This document shows positions 1 to 6,114 of a DNA stretch of 8,913 nucleotides, piece by piece. The translations under genes and the position numbers were made by a program. Origin of the DNA: a bacterium UBA2214 (lineage in GTDB: Bacteria; Zhuqueibacterota; Zhuqueibacteria; Residuimicrobiales; Residuimicrobiaceae); NCBI GenBank assembly GCA_002327255.1, contig DCUM01000181.1:1-8913 (forward strand), given 5' to 3'. Under the pieces are notes generated by a model. It did not search any database. It saw only the letters and a list, made by a program, of their open reading frames with translations, and was not told the DNA's origin. How positions within the stretch are numbered: the stretch's first letter is position 1; each line of letters opens with the position of its first letter.

Positions 1-139
1 ATAATTCATCTATTTGCTGGATAGGCTCAGAATAATCGTTTTATGTAAAACAAAGCTTGAAAAGAGGCCTTTTTCCAAGTGAATGATTATTTGTCACATG
101 AAACCAATTTCAGAAATATTTGTGAATTATCCAGGCCAA

Positions 140-201
140 TGGGAGGGCGGACATTCTTGTCCGCCTTTAATAACTGCTTTTTCTCCCCCGTCTGTGAGGT
201 A
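140..201. repeat. REP-like palindromic intergenic repeat, copy 1
   Basis: The core is a perfect hairpin: GGCGGACA (146-153), loop TTCT, TGTCCGCC (158-165), followed by a short T-run. A further conserved stretch with TCCCCCGTC and GTGAGGTAT runs to about 201. A second copy lies at 4211-4272 in the same orientation, with one substitution in the stem and a few changes plus a single-base length difference in the tail. Both copies are intergenic and lie just upstream of a TTGCAT -35-like hexamer at the same offset. It resembles dispersed REP-type elements; the hairpin plus T-run could also weakly terminate transcription entering from the left. Confidence 0.75.
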
Positions 202-224
202 TCCCCCTCCCCCCTCTTTTCTTC

Positions 225-253
225 TTGCATTTTTTTCCGGAAACCGATATAAT
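225..253 (+). promoter_or_regulatory. sigma70-type promoter for the SDR gene
   Basis: TTGCAT at 225-230 and a perfect TATAAT at 248-253 are separated by exactly 17 bp. Transcription would start near 260, giving a leader of about 20 nt before the ATG at 283. The spacer contains the palindrome TTTCCGGAAA (234-243), which is placed where a repressor could block polymerase. Promoter strength and any regulator are inferred. Confidence 0.7.
234..243. promoter_or_regulatory. palindrome in promoter spacer, possible operator
   Basis: TTTCCGGAAA is a perfect 10-bp palindrome between the -35 and -10 boxes of the SDR promoter. An extended version, TTTTCCGGAAAA, occurs at 1165-1176 just after the same gene. 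The placement suits an operator, but no regulator gene is present in the window and the site is short, so this is a suggestion only. Confidence 0.3.
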
Positions 254-282
254 ATAGCTCACCCAGAATAAGGAAACCGGCT

Positions 283-1119
283 ATGTCTTCCCGCAACAGA
301 GTTGTGCTCATCACAGGATGTTCCTCGGGAATCGGTCTGGCGCTGGCCTGGACTTTCCAGGCACAGGGCGACACGGTGTATGCGACGGCCAGACGCCCCG
401 AATCACTCTCCCAATTGGCCGATGCTGGCATCAAGACACTCGCACTGGATGTGCTGCAGCCGGCGCAAATCGATCAGGTCATCGAAACCATCGGCAAAGA
501 GACGGGACGGCTCGATGTACTGGTCAACAATGCCGGTTACGCCGCCATCGGTCCGGTGGCGGAGATGCCCATGGCGCAGTTGCGCCGTGAATTCGACACC
601 AATGTCATGGCGCCCATGGCCCTGGTGCAGGCGGCGCGTTATCTGCTGCGTTCAGCCCAGGGATGCGTCGTCCAGATCGGCAGCGTTTCGGCGACGCTGA
701 CCACACCCTTTGCCGGCGCTTACTGCGCCTCCAAGGCGGCGTTGCACAATCTCTCCGATGCCCTGCGCATGGAACTGGCGCCCTTTGGCATCCGCGTCAT
801 CATCGTCGCGCCCGGCGCCATCCGCTCCAATTTCGGCGAGGCCTCCAGCCGCAGCATGAACGAGACCCTGGCCAACGACTCCTGGTATGCGCCCGTTCGC
901 GGCGCCATCACCGCCAGGGCGCGGGCGTCACAGGAAAATCCCTCATCCGCCGAAGAATTGGCGCAGGTCATCGTTCGTGAAACGAGGAAATCCATGCCAC
1001 GGCCTGTGGTGCGTTTTGGCAAGGGCAGCCGGTTTCTCTTTCTGCTCAAGCGCCTGATCCCGGAACGGCGGCTGGATACGATTTTAAAGCGCAAGTTCCA
1101 GCTGAACCGGCTCGGATGA
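283..1119 (+). CDS. short-chain dehydrogenase/reductase (SDR) family oxidoreductase
   Basis: The 278-residue product is a cytosolic NAD(P)-dependent oxidoreductase of the classical SDR type; the substrate is unknown. The Rossmann cofactor motif TGCSSGIG spans residues 11-18, NNAG is at 82-85, and the catalytic set is Ser134, Tyr147 and Lys151 in YCASK, with Asn107 as the fourth member. The basic pair in TARRPESL after the second strand suggests a preference for NADP(H). Overall wording resembles the 17beta-hydroxysteroid-dehydrogenase-like SDR subgroup, where actual substrates vary widely. The start is supported by AAGGA at 270-274, eight bases before ATG. It has its own promoter at 225-253 and appears monocistronic: 278 bp separate it from the next gene, which has its own signals. 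Confidence 0.93.
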   Translation: MSSRNRVVLITGCSSGIGLALAWTFQAQGDTVYATARRPESLSQLADAGIKTLALDVLQPAQIDQVIETIGKETGRLDVLVNNAGYAAIGPVAEMPMAQLRREFDTNVMAPMALVQAARYLLRSAQGCVVQIGSVSATLTTPFAGAYCASKAALHNLSDALRMELAPFGIRVIIVAPGAIRSNFGEASSRSMNETLANDSWYAPVRGAITARARASQENPSSAEELAQVIVRETRKSMPRPVVRFGKGSRFLFLLKRLIPERRLDTILKRKFQLNRLG

Positions 1120-1164
1120 TGACACGCCACGGTCATTGCAGGTTGGAAATGTCTGCAATCATAA

Positions 1165-1201
1165 TTTTCCGGAAAACAGGATGCCTGAATGCAGGAATCC
1201 G
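1165..1201. other. palindrome and small hairpin downstream of the SDR gene
   Basis: TTTTCCGGAAAA at 1165-1176 is a perfect palindrome related to the one in the SDR promoter. Right after it, 1180-1201 can fold as GGAT/ATCC plus CCTG/CAGG around loop AATG. An ATTGCAG/CTGCAAT inverted repeat lies just upstream at about 1135-1159. None is followed by a T-run, so these do not look like a standard intrinsic terminator. The rest of the 1120-1397 gap holds no convincing gene. Confidence 0.3.
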
Positions 1202-1321
1202 CTCCAGTCGGCGACCGGCAGGGCACCGGACCGCCTTCTTTTATCAGCCGGCAGTGCGGGCTTTATCCCACCATATACACGCCGGCTGCGATGAGGAGAC
1301 TTCATGGTAGTGATAGCAGGA

Positions 1322-1364
1322 TGGGCTTTCGCCCACCCGGACACGATCCCGTTCTGTTTATAAT
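1322..1364 (+). promoter_or_regulatory. hairpin and -10-like box upstream of the GH3 gene
   Basis: A perfect short hairpin, TGGGC-TTTC-GCCCA, occupies 1322-1335. A perfect TATAAT lies at 1359-1364, 34 bases before the ATG. No recognisable -35 hexamer sits at 16-18 bp spacing; CCGG-rich sequence is there instead. The promoter may therefore depend on an activator or another sigma factor, or the -10 match may be chance. Confidence 0.35.
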
Positions 1365-1397
1365 CCTCGCCCATCCCTTCAATGCAAGAGGTCCATT

Positions 1398-4037
1398 ATG
1401 AAACCGCTTCTCCTGATCTCGCTCATTTTTTCCACACTCACCTTCTCGCAAACACAGACGATGCCTTTTCAGAATCCGGATAGGCCCCTGCCGGCCCGGG
1501 TCAATGACCTGCTCCAGCGTCTCACGCTCGAAGAAAAAATCTCCCAGATGCGGCATGCGGCCCCGGCCATTGCGCGGCTCGGCATTCCCGCCTACAACTG
1601 GTGGAACGAAGCCTTGCATGGCGTCGCCCGCGCCGGTGTCGCCACCGTCTTCCCGCAGGCCATCGGACTCGGCGCCACCTGGGACGAGGCGTTGATGCAG
1701 CGCGTCGCCGCAGTCATCAGCGACGAGGGCCGTGCCAAATATCATGAATATTTGCGCCAGGGTCAGAGGGGACAGTATCAGGGTATCACCTTCTGGTCGC
1801 CCAACATCAACATCTTCCGCGATCCGCGCTGGGGCCGCGGCCAGGAGACCTATGGCGAAGATCCCTGGCTCACCGGACGCCTCGGCGTCGCCTTCGTCCG
1901 CGGTTTGCAGGGCGATCATCCAACCTATCTGAAGACCATCGCCACGCCAAAACATTATGCCGTGCACAGCGGTCCGGAGCCCGACCGCCACACCTTCGAC
2001 GCGTTGGCCGGCCAGCAGGACCTGCGCGGCACCTATCTCCCCGCCTTTGAGATGTGCGTGCGCGAGGGCGGCGCCCTTTCCATCATGTGCGCCTACAACC
2101 GCTATGAGGGCGAACCCTGCTGCAGCAGCACCTGGCTGATGGCCGATATCCTGCGCCGGGAGTGGGGCTTTGCCGGCTATATCGTCTCCGACTGCGGCGC
2201 CATCACCGATATCCATGCCGGACATCGTGTCGTGGCAGATGCCGCCGCGGCCTCGGCCCGCGCGGTGCGCGCCGGCTGCGACCTCAGCTGCGGCGAGGAA
2301 TACACCGCGCTGCTGCAGGCCGTCGAAAAAGAATGGATCAGCACGGCGGAAATTGATACCGCCGTCGCCCGGCTCTTCACGGCGCGATTCCGTCTCGGCA
2401 TGTTCGATCCGCCCGAGCGCGTGCCCTATGCACAAATCCCGTATAGCGTCAACGACGCGCCTGCGCACGATCAACTCGCCCTCGCAACGGCGCGGGCCTC
2501 CATGGTGCTGCTGAAAAACGATCCGCCCATCTTGCCATTGGCCAAATCGATCCGCAAGGTGGCGGTCATCGGGCCCAACGCGGATAACGTCGAAGTGCTG
2601 CTCGGCAATTACAATGGTCTTCCCTCCCACCCTGTCACGCCGCTGCAGGGCCTGCGCGACAGACTGGGAGCCGGCGGCGAAGTATACTACGCCGAAGGGG
2701 CGCCGCTCTGCGAGGGATTCCAGGCCGTACGCACCGTGCCGGAGGCCGTGCTGTGGAAAGATAAAAAACGGCGGCAGCGCGGGCTTGAAGCCGTGTTTTA
2801 CAACAACCTGGAATTCAGGGGAATACCGTCGCTGGTGCGCAGCGACGCCAAAATCGATTTCGTCTGGGAGGAAAACGCCCCGGCGCCCGGCATCCAGGCG
2901 GACAGCTTTTCCGTGCGCTGGAGAGGCGTGCTCGTGCCGCGGCAGAGCGGTCTGCATCAGCTCGGCGCCCACAGCGATGATCTCTTTCGCGTTTACCTCG
3001 AAGATACCCTCCTCGTCGAAGGCCGGACCCGCCATGGCGCTTCGACGCATGTCAAACCCGTCGACCTGAAAGCGGGAAAACCCTATCATCTCAAAGTGGA
3101 ATATGTGGAGAGGCGCTGGAACGCCGCGGTGCAGCTGGTGTGGCAGGAGCCGGAACAGAATTTGATCGCGCAAGCCGTGCAGACCGCCGCAGCGGCGCAG
3201 GCGATCATCCTCTGCCTCGGACTTTCGCCGCGACTGGAAGGCGAAGAGATGAACGTCGAGGTGCCCGGCTTCAGCGGCGGCGACCGTACCAGTCTCGATC
3301 TGCCCAAACCGCAGCAGGAATTGATGGAAAAGATCGTGGCGCTGGGCAAACCGACCGTGCTGGTGCTTCTCAACGGCAGTGCCCTGTCGGTCAACTGGGC
3401 GGCTGAGCATGTACCCGCCATTGTCGAGGCGTGGTATCCCGGCCAGCGCGCCGGCACCGCGCTGGCGGACCTGCTCTTCGGTGACTACAATCCCGCCGGC
3501 CGGTTGCCTGTGACCTTTTACAAATCTGTCGACCAACTGCCGCACTTTGATGAATATGCCATGGCGGGCCGCACCTACCGATATTTCACGGGGGAAGTAC
3601 TCTTCCCCTTTGGACATGGCCTCTCCTATACGCAGTTTGAATACAGCGATCTGCGCTGTCCCGAAACCATCCAGGCGGACGAAGAGGTGTCCGTGCAAGT
3701 AACGGTCCGTAACAGCGGCAAAATGGCGGGCGACGAGGTTGTGCAGTTGTATGTTCAGGATGTGGAGGCTTCGGTGCCGGTGCCGCTGCGCGCGCTGCAG
3801 GGATTCCGGCGCATCCCTCTCGAGGCGGGAGAGGCGCAGACGGTCACATTTGATGTGACGCCCGGGCAGCTCGCGGTGATCCGGGATGATGGCATCCGGG
3901 TCGTGGAACCGGGGCATTTCAAAATCTGGGCAGGCGGCAAGCAGCCGGGGTTCACCGCTTCAGCGGACAATCCCGGCACGCAAGTCCTGGAAGCAGCCTT
4001 TACTGTTTTGGGTGAAGCATATATCGTTCCCAGATGA
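1398..4037 (+). CDS. secreted family 3 glycoside hydrolase with PA14 domain, probable beta-xylosidase/beta-glucosidase
   Basis: The 879-residue enzyme should release terminal sugars from beta-linked oligosaccharides by a retaining mechanism, outside the cytoplasm. Residues 1 to about 18 form a signal peptide with a hydrophobic stretch and no obvious lipobox. The N-terminal GH3 barrel includes NWWNEALHG, typical of xylan beta-xylosidase-type members, and IVSDCGAI with the likely nucleophile Asp265. The C-terminal GH3 sandwich begins near residue 370; a PA14-like insert occupies about 455-590. After it comes LEGEEM, where Glu614, Glu616 and Glu617 are acid/base candidates, then GGDRTSLDLP. A fibronectin-III-like domain ends the protein (about 750-860). 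Length suits PA14-containing GH3 enzymes. AAGAGG at 1386-1391, six bases before ATG, supports the start. Xylosidase versus glucosidase specificity cannot be settled from sequence alone. Confidence 0.94.
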   Translation: MKPLLLISLIFSTLTFSQTQTMPFQNPDRPLPARVNDLLQRLTLEEKISQMRHAAPAIARLGIPAYNWWNEALHGVARAGVATVFPQAIGLGATWDEALMQRVAAVISDEGRAKYHEYLRQGQRGQYQGITFWSPNINIFRDPRWGRGQETYGEDPWLTGRLGVAFVRGLQGDHPTYLKTIATPKHYAVHSGPEPDRHTFDALAGQQDLRGTYLPAFEMCVREGGALSIMCAYNRYEGEPCCSSTWLMADILRREWGFAGYIVSDCGAITDIHAGHRVVADAAAASARAVRAGCDLSCGEEYTALLQAVEKEWISTAEIDTAVARLFTARFRLGMFDPPERVPYAQIPYSVNDAPAHDQLALATARASMVLLKNDPPILPLAKSIRKVAVIGPNADNVEVLLGNYNGLPSHPVTPLQGLRDRLGAGGEVYYAEGAPLCEGFQAVRTVPEAVLWKDKKRRQRGLEAVFYNNLEFRGIPSLVRSDAKIDFVWEENAPAPGIQADSFSVRWRGVLVPRQSGLHQLGAHSDDLFRVYLEDTLLVEGRTRHGASTHVKPVDLKAGKPYHLKVEYVERRWNAAVQLVWQEPEQNLIAQAVQTAAAAQAIILCLGLSPRLEGEEMNVEVPGFSGGDRTSLDLPKPQQELMEKIVALGKPTVLVLLNGSALSVNWAAEHVPAIVEAWYPGQRAGTALADLLFGDYNPAGRLPVTFYKSVDQLPHFDEYAMAGRTYRYFTGEVLFPFGHGLSYTQFEYSDLRCPETIQADEEVSVQVTVRNSGKMAGDEVVQLYVQDVEASVPVPLRALQGFRRIPLEAGEAQTVTFDVTPGQLAVIRDDGIRVVEPGHFKIWAGGKQPGFTASADNPGTQVLEAAFTVLGEAYIVPR

Positions 4038-4065
4038 TCTCGTTGGGCTCCATCTGTTTTGCAAT

Positions 4066-4086
4066 CAACCCCGGGGTTGTGTTTTT
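4066..4086 (+). terminator. terminator-like palindrome after the GH3 gene
   Basis: CAACCCCGGGGTTG (4066-4079) is a perfect palindrome that can form a five-bp stem with a CCGG loop. TTTTT follows at 4082-4086. It lies 28 bp after the GH3 stop codon. The stem is short, so termination may be incomplete; a second small hairpin, GGGCG/CGCCC, follows at about 4087-4106. Confidence 0.5.
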
Positions 4087-4210
4087 GGGCGACCCCTTTT
4101 GCGCCCCCGGGTGTTTCGTATGTATTTGCTATTATTAGCGTGATATAACCGGAGTTGCGGCAGGGAACGCGGCGACATGCGGGGTCTGTCCGTTTTCACA
4201 CAATCTCTTA

Positions 4211-4272
4211 TGGGAGGGCTGACATTCTTGTCCGCCTTTTATAACAACTTTCGTCCCCCGTCAGTGAGGTAT
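4211..4272. repeat. REP-like palindromic intergenic repeat, copy 2
   Basis: This matches copy 1 at 140-201. The hairpin arms are GGCTGACA (4217-4224) and TGTCCGCC (4229-4236) around the same TTCT loop, followed by TTTT, then TCCCCCGTC and GTGAGGTAT. One stem pair is lost by a G-to-T change. The TTGCAT hexamer starts 29 bases after GAG of GTGAGGTAT in both copies, so the element may extend to about 4300 although the intervening bases differ. Confidence 0.75.
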
Positions 4273-4294
4273 TGCGAAAAAAATATCATTTCTC

Positions 4295-4323
4295 TTGCAT
4301 TTCCTGTTCATTTTTCATAAGAT
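4295..4323 (+). promoter_or_regulatory. promoter-like pair downstream of repeat copy 2
   Basis: TTGCAT (4295-4300), 17 bp, then TAAGAT (4318-4323), which matches four of six -10 bases. This is the same -35 and the same spacing as the SDR promoter, at the same offset from the repeat. Transcription would start near 4330. It reads toward the strong terminator at 4371-4415 with no clear gene in between. Confidence 0.4.
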
Positions 4324-4329
4324 TAGAGA

Positions 4330-4415
4330 AAACTGGAAGTCAATTCCTGGGAAGGGGTCCTATGATGAGGAAAGCGCAGTCGAGTTCATTCCTTGAACTG
4401 GATTGCGCTTTTTTT
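4330..4415 (+). ncRNA. candidate small RNA of about 85 nt
   Basis: A promoter-like pair (4295-4323) and a strong intrinsic terminator (4371-4415) define a short transcription unit. The 5' part carries TTCCT (4344-4348) that could pair with AGGAA (4368-4372) at the base of the terminator stem, a weak hint of alternative folding. A GGAAGGGG stretch precedes two ATG codons at 4362 and 4365, but the reading frame there runs through the terminator and does not look like a gene. The 5' end is inferred from the promoter; no known RNA family is recognised. Confidence 0.3.
4371..4415 (+). terminator. strong intrinsic terminator
   Basis: The arm 4371-4388 pairs with 4394-4411 around a five-base loop (TTCCT). 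The stem has 17 pairs out of 18 positions, including one G-U, with a single G-G mismatch at 4382/4400. A run of seven T follows the GC-rich base (4409-4415). In the opposite direction there is no T-run, so it acts on plus-strand transcripts. No gene ends directly before it, which is why a small RNA is suggested. Confidence 0.75.
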
Positions 4416-4439
4416 ATGGATGAATATCCAATGGGCTGC

Positions 4440-4695
4440 CATACCTGCTTGTAAAGAAAAACAATGGCATTGAGTGCCTGATTCTGGGTAGAAGAGGCGA
4501 CCAGGCCGTCATTGGCACAAGGTAGTTGAGGAACTGGACAATTTCAGGTTCTCCCATCTCAAGAGGATGCCGTTTATGGTGATAAAGGATAAAACGACGG
4601 ATTTATTGAACGCAGGCTTTTTCGGTTTTGTAGCTATAATGTTTCAGCCGAATGACATCGCGAAGCTGGTCGAGCAGTTTTTTATCAGCCCTCAT
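4440..4695 (-). pseudogene. decayed integron-type tyrosine recombinase (intI-like), N-terminal fragment
   Basis: Read on the minus strand from ATG at 4695, the translation matches the SAM-like N-terminal domain of integron integrases: KKLLDQLRDVIRLKHYS, then IRRFILYHHKRHPLEMG, then EIVQFLNYL. Codon 31 (4603-4605) is TAA where the family has Trp in the VQWIRRF segment. A one-base deletion near 4516/4517 shifts the frame; restoring it gives LVANDGLVASSTQNQALNA followed by IVFLYKQV. Homology stops near 4440, so about 85 residues remain of an enzyme of roughly 320, and the catalytic Arg-His-Arg-Tyr domain is gone. GAAAGGA precedes the ATG, and an 18-codon ORF (4748-4692) overlaps it as ATGA. The fragment points away from the gene at 5082, as intI points away from its cassettes. 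The IntI-specific C-terminal patch is missing, so a related XerC-like recombinase is not excluded. Confidence 0.85.
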
Positions 4696-4874
4696 TTAGT
4701 CCTTTCAAGAAGAAAGGCGCTGGTGTTCTTATTATCACCTGTTTTCATAGATACGAAAGCAGCCTGAGTGTCAAGTGATTTTGTAGTTTTGTTGCCTTTC
4801 TGGAAAAAGATAATTGGCAGCCGATTGCCAGGGACCGCGGCCATTACGTATTGAAAATAAAGATATAAACTTCA

Positions 4875-4979
4875 CCGCTTATTGTCATACACGGTAATTG
4901 CACCGCCCATGGAGCGGTCAAAAAAGCCATTTTCATTGCAAAATGGGCAATTATCCTCAGCGCTGATTGCAATAAGCGG
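4875..4979. other. nested inverted repeats forming a branched fold
   Basis: Four complementary segments nest cleanly. P1 is CCGCTTATTG (4875-4884) with CAATAAGCGG (4970-4979), ten perfect pairs. P2 is 4893-4901 with 4947-4955, nine pairs including one G-U. Inside P2, P3 is ACCGC/GCGGT (4902-4906 with 4914-4918) and P4 is CCATTTT/AAAATGG (4927-4933 with 4940-4946). P3 and P4 abut P2 with no gap, giving a compact three-way junction. It may be a structured RNA, a single-strand DNA recombination site, or part of an attI/attC region, since it lies between the integrase remnant and the candidate cassette. Confidence 0.5.
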
Positions 4980-4986
4980 CGGGACG

Positions 4987-5035
4987 CGGGTTAATATATC
5001 TGATGGCGCGGACGCTTCGCGCCGGCCCGTTAGCC
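4987..5035 (+). other. possible integron recombination boundary (attI or attC right end)
   Basis: The segment ends in GTTAGCC (5029-5035), close to the integrase core GTTRRRY but with C at the sixth position. It is preceded by nested arms CGGG/CCCG (4987-4990 with 5026-5029) and GGCGCG/CGCGCC (5005-5010 with 5018-5023), the latter around a GACGCTT loop. GTTAGCC is the exact reverse complement of GGCTAAC at 6053-6059, beyond the next gene. No RYYYAAC partner appears within the usual attC length upstream, so a normal attC is not demonstrated; an attI, which needs no such palindrome, would fit the position beside the integrase remnant. Confidence 0.35.
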
Positions 5036-5081
5036 AATGTCTTATTGTTAATTATTTGAAATTATATACAGGAGAAAGACA

Positions 5082-6017
5082 ATGAAAAAGTCATTAATTT
5101 CCTTTGCATTTTTTTGTTTAATGCGCACTTTTATCGTGTCTGCACAAACCTTAGATCAGGGAATAAAAGAGTTGGCAACACAAATTGCGAATGAAATGTC
5201 TGAGGGAAACAGACAAAAAATTGCTGTTGTTGAGTTCTCAGATTTAGATGGAAAAATAACTGAATTAGGTAAATTCCTGTCTGAAGAACTTATTACAAAA
5301 TTATTTGCTTCAAAGAAATTCAATGTTGTGGAAAGACAATTGCTTAACAAAGTACTATACGAGTATAAGCTGAATCTAACGGGTTTGATTGATGAAACAA
5401 CTGCTAAACAGATAGGCAAAATATTAGGTGTTGATGCTATTTGTTCAGGAACTATAACGGACTTGGTAAATTCAGTAAAAATTAACGCAAGACTAATTTC
5501 CACAGAGACAGGCTCAATTTTTTCTGTTGCATCCGCTCAAATCCAGAAAGACGAAGTTGTCAAAAAATTGCTTGACAATATACCTTCGACTTCAGATAAA
5601 CCTTCGATTACGGAGATGCCAGGCTCGCAATCAGCAGGGAAAACAATAGATGAGATGGCGGTTATTGATGGAACTTGGACTCGAAAACCTGATACGGTCA
5701 TTCGAGAAAAAAAATATCCCGATGCCTTATATTTTAATAATGAGAAGATTGTAGTGCGCCTTTTACAAAACTATAAAAAGTTAACAATGAAAGTTGGTGT
5801 TGATGATCAGGCTGGATTAAAAGGATCAAAACGTTTTTGGATAAGGGACCATAAAGGCAATTCATTATTTGAAGCTAAAGCCTATCCTAATGCAGTACCT
5901 ATCAATGTTGACTTGGATATTAGCCGTGCTGATTTAATCGAAATCAACGCTCTTGATTATAACACCGAAACGCCAATATACATAAGGTGGATCGATGTAA
6001 GATTTTTACAAAAATGA
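5082..6017 (+). CDS. exported FlgO/CsgG-like protein with C-terminal NPCBM-like domain
   Basis: The 311-residue protein is probably exported. Residues 1-21 form a signal peptide ending VSA, with an unusual Arg15 in the hydrophobic stretch and no clear lipobox. Residues about 26-165 resemble the FlgO/CsgG-type domain: KIAVVEFSDLDGK, LSEELITKLF, FNVVERQLLNKVLYE and a LGVDAICSGTITD strand, the pattern of outer-membrane-associated proteins of this group. A low-complexity linker (about 167-190) leads to a C-terminal region (about 205-311) with LTMKVGVDD, FWIRDHKG and a hydrophobic strand pattern like the NPCBM carbohydrate-binding fold; this second call is tentative. AGGAGA (5070-5075) fixes the start. 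The gene is clearly more AT-rich than the flanking enzymes, suggesting separate origin, and sits between GTTAGCC and GGCTAAC like a gene cassette. Precise function is unknown. Confidence 0.85.
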   Translation: MKKSLISFAFFCLMRTFIVSAQTLDQGIKELATQIANEMSEGNRQKIAVVEFSDLDGKITELGKFLSEELITKLFASKKFNVVERQLLNKVLYEYKLNLTGLIDETTAKQIGKILGVDAICSGTITDLVNSVKINARLISTETGSIFSVASAQIQKDEVVKKLLDNIPSTSDKPSITEMPGSQSAGKTIDEMAVIDGTWTRKPDTVIREKKYPDALYFNNEKIVVRLLQNYKKLTMKVGVDDQAGLKGSKRFWIRDHKGNSLFEAKAYPNAVPINVDLDISRADLIEINALDYNTETPIYIRWIDVRFLQK

Positions 6018-6052
6018 GTACTATTTTCAATTAAGCCTTATTGTATATTAAA

Positions 6053-6114
6053 GGCTAACACTGCAGGGGCTACTGCTCAGCGCCGCGATCAGGCCAGCAT
6101 ATCGCAGGTTAAAT
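6053..6114 (+). other. candidate attC-like site after the FlgO/CsgG-like gene
   Basis: GGCTAAC (6053-6059) would be the R'' box and GTTAAAT (6108-6114) fits the R' consensus GTTRRRY. The 62-nt length lies within the known attC range. AAC pairs with GTT, and CTGC (6061-6064) pairs with GCAG (6104-6107) with A6060 left out. Inner short pairings GCT/AGC (6069-6071 with 6096-6098) and CTG/CAG (6073-6075 with 6090-6092) are possible. GGCTAAC is fully complementary to GTTAGCC at 5029, as expected for the two ends of one cassette. Inner pairing is weaker than in textbook attC sites. Confidence 0.35.

Noticed and set aside
87..434. 115-codon minus-strand frame over the repeat and SDR start
   Set aside because: It crosses the repeat, the promoter and the start of a real plus-strand gene, with no recognisable domain.
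1116..1310. 64-codon frame overlapping the SDR stop codon
   Set aside because: No ribosome site, unusual composition, and it overlaps hairpins and the upstream region of the GH3 gene.
1302..3917. 871-codon open frame on the minus strand opposite the GH3 gene
   Set aside because: It lies antisense to a clearly homologous GH3 enzyme in GC-rich DNA, where long opposite-strand frames arise from codon bias; its translation is rich in His, Arg and Gly and matches nothing recognisable.
4567..4767. 66-codon plus-strand open frame
   Set aside because: It is the antisense shadow of the integrase remnant, whose minus-strand translation has clear family motifs.
4864..5035. Full attC ending at GTTAGCC with R'' near 4864
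   Set aside because: The only AAC upstream is in TATAAAC, which does not fit RYYYAAC, and the span of about 170 nt exceeds the usual attC size.
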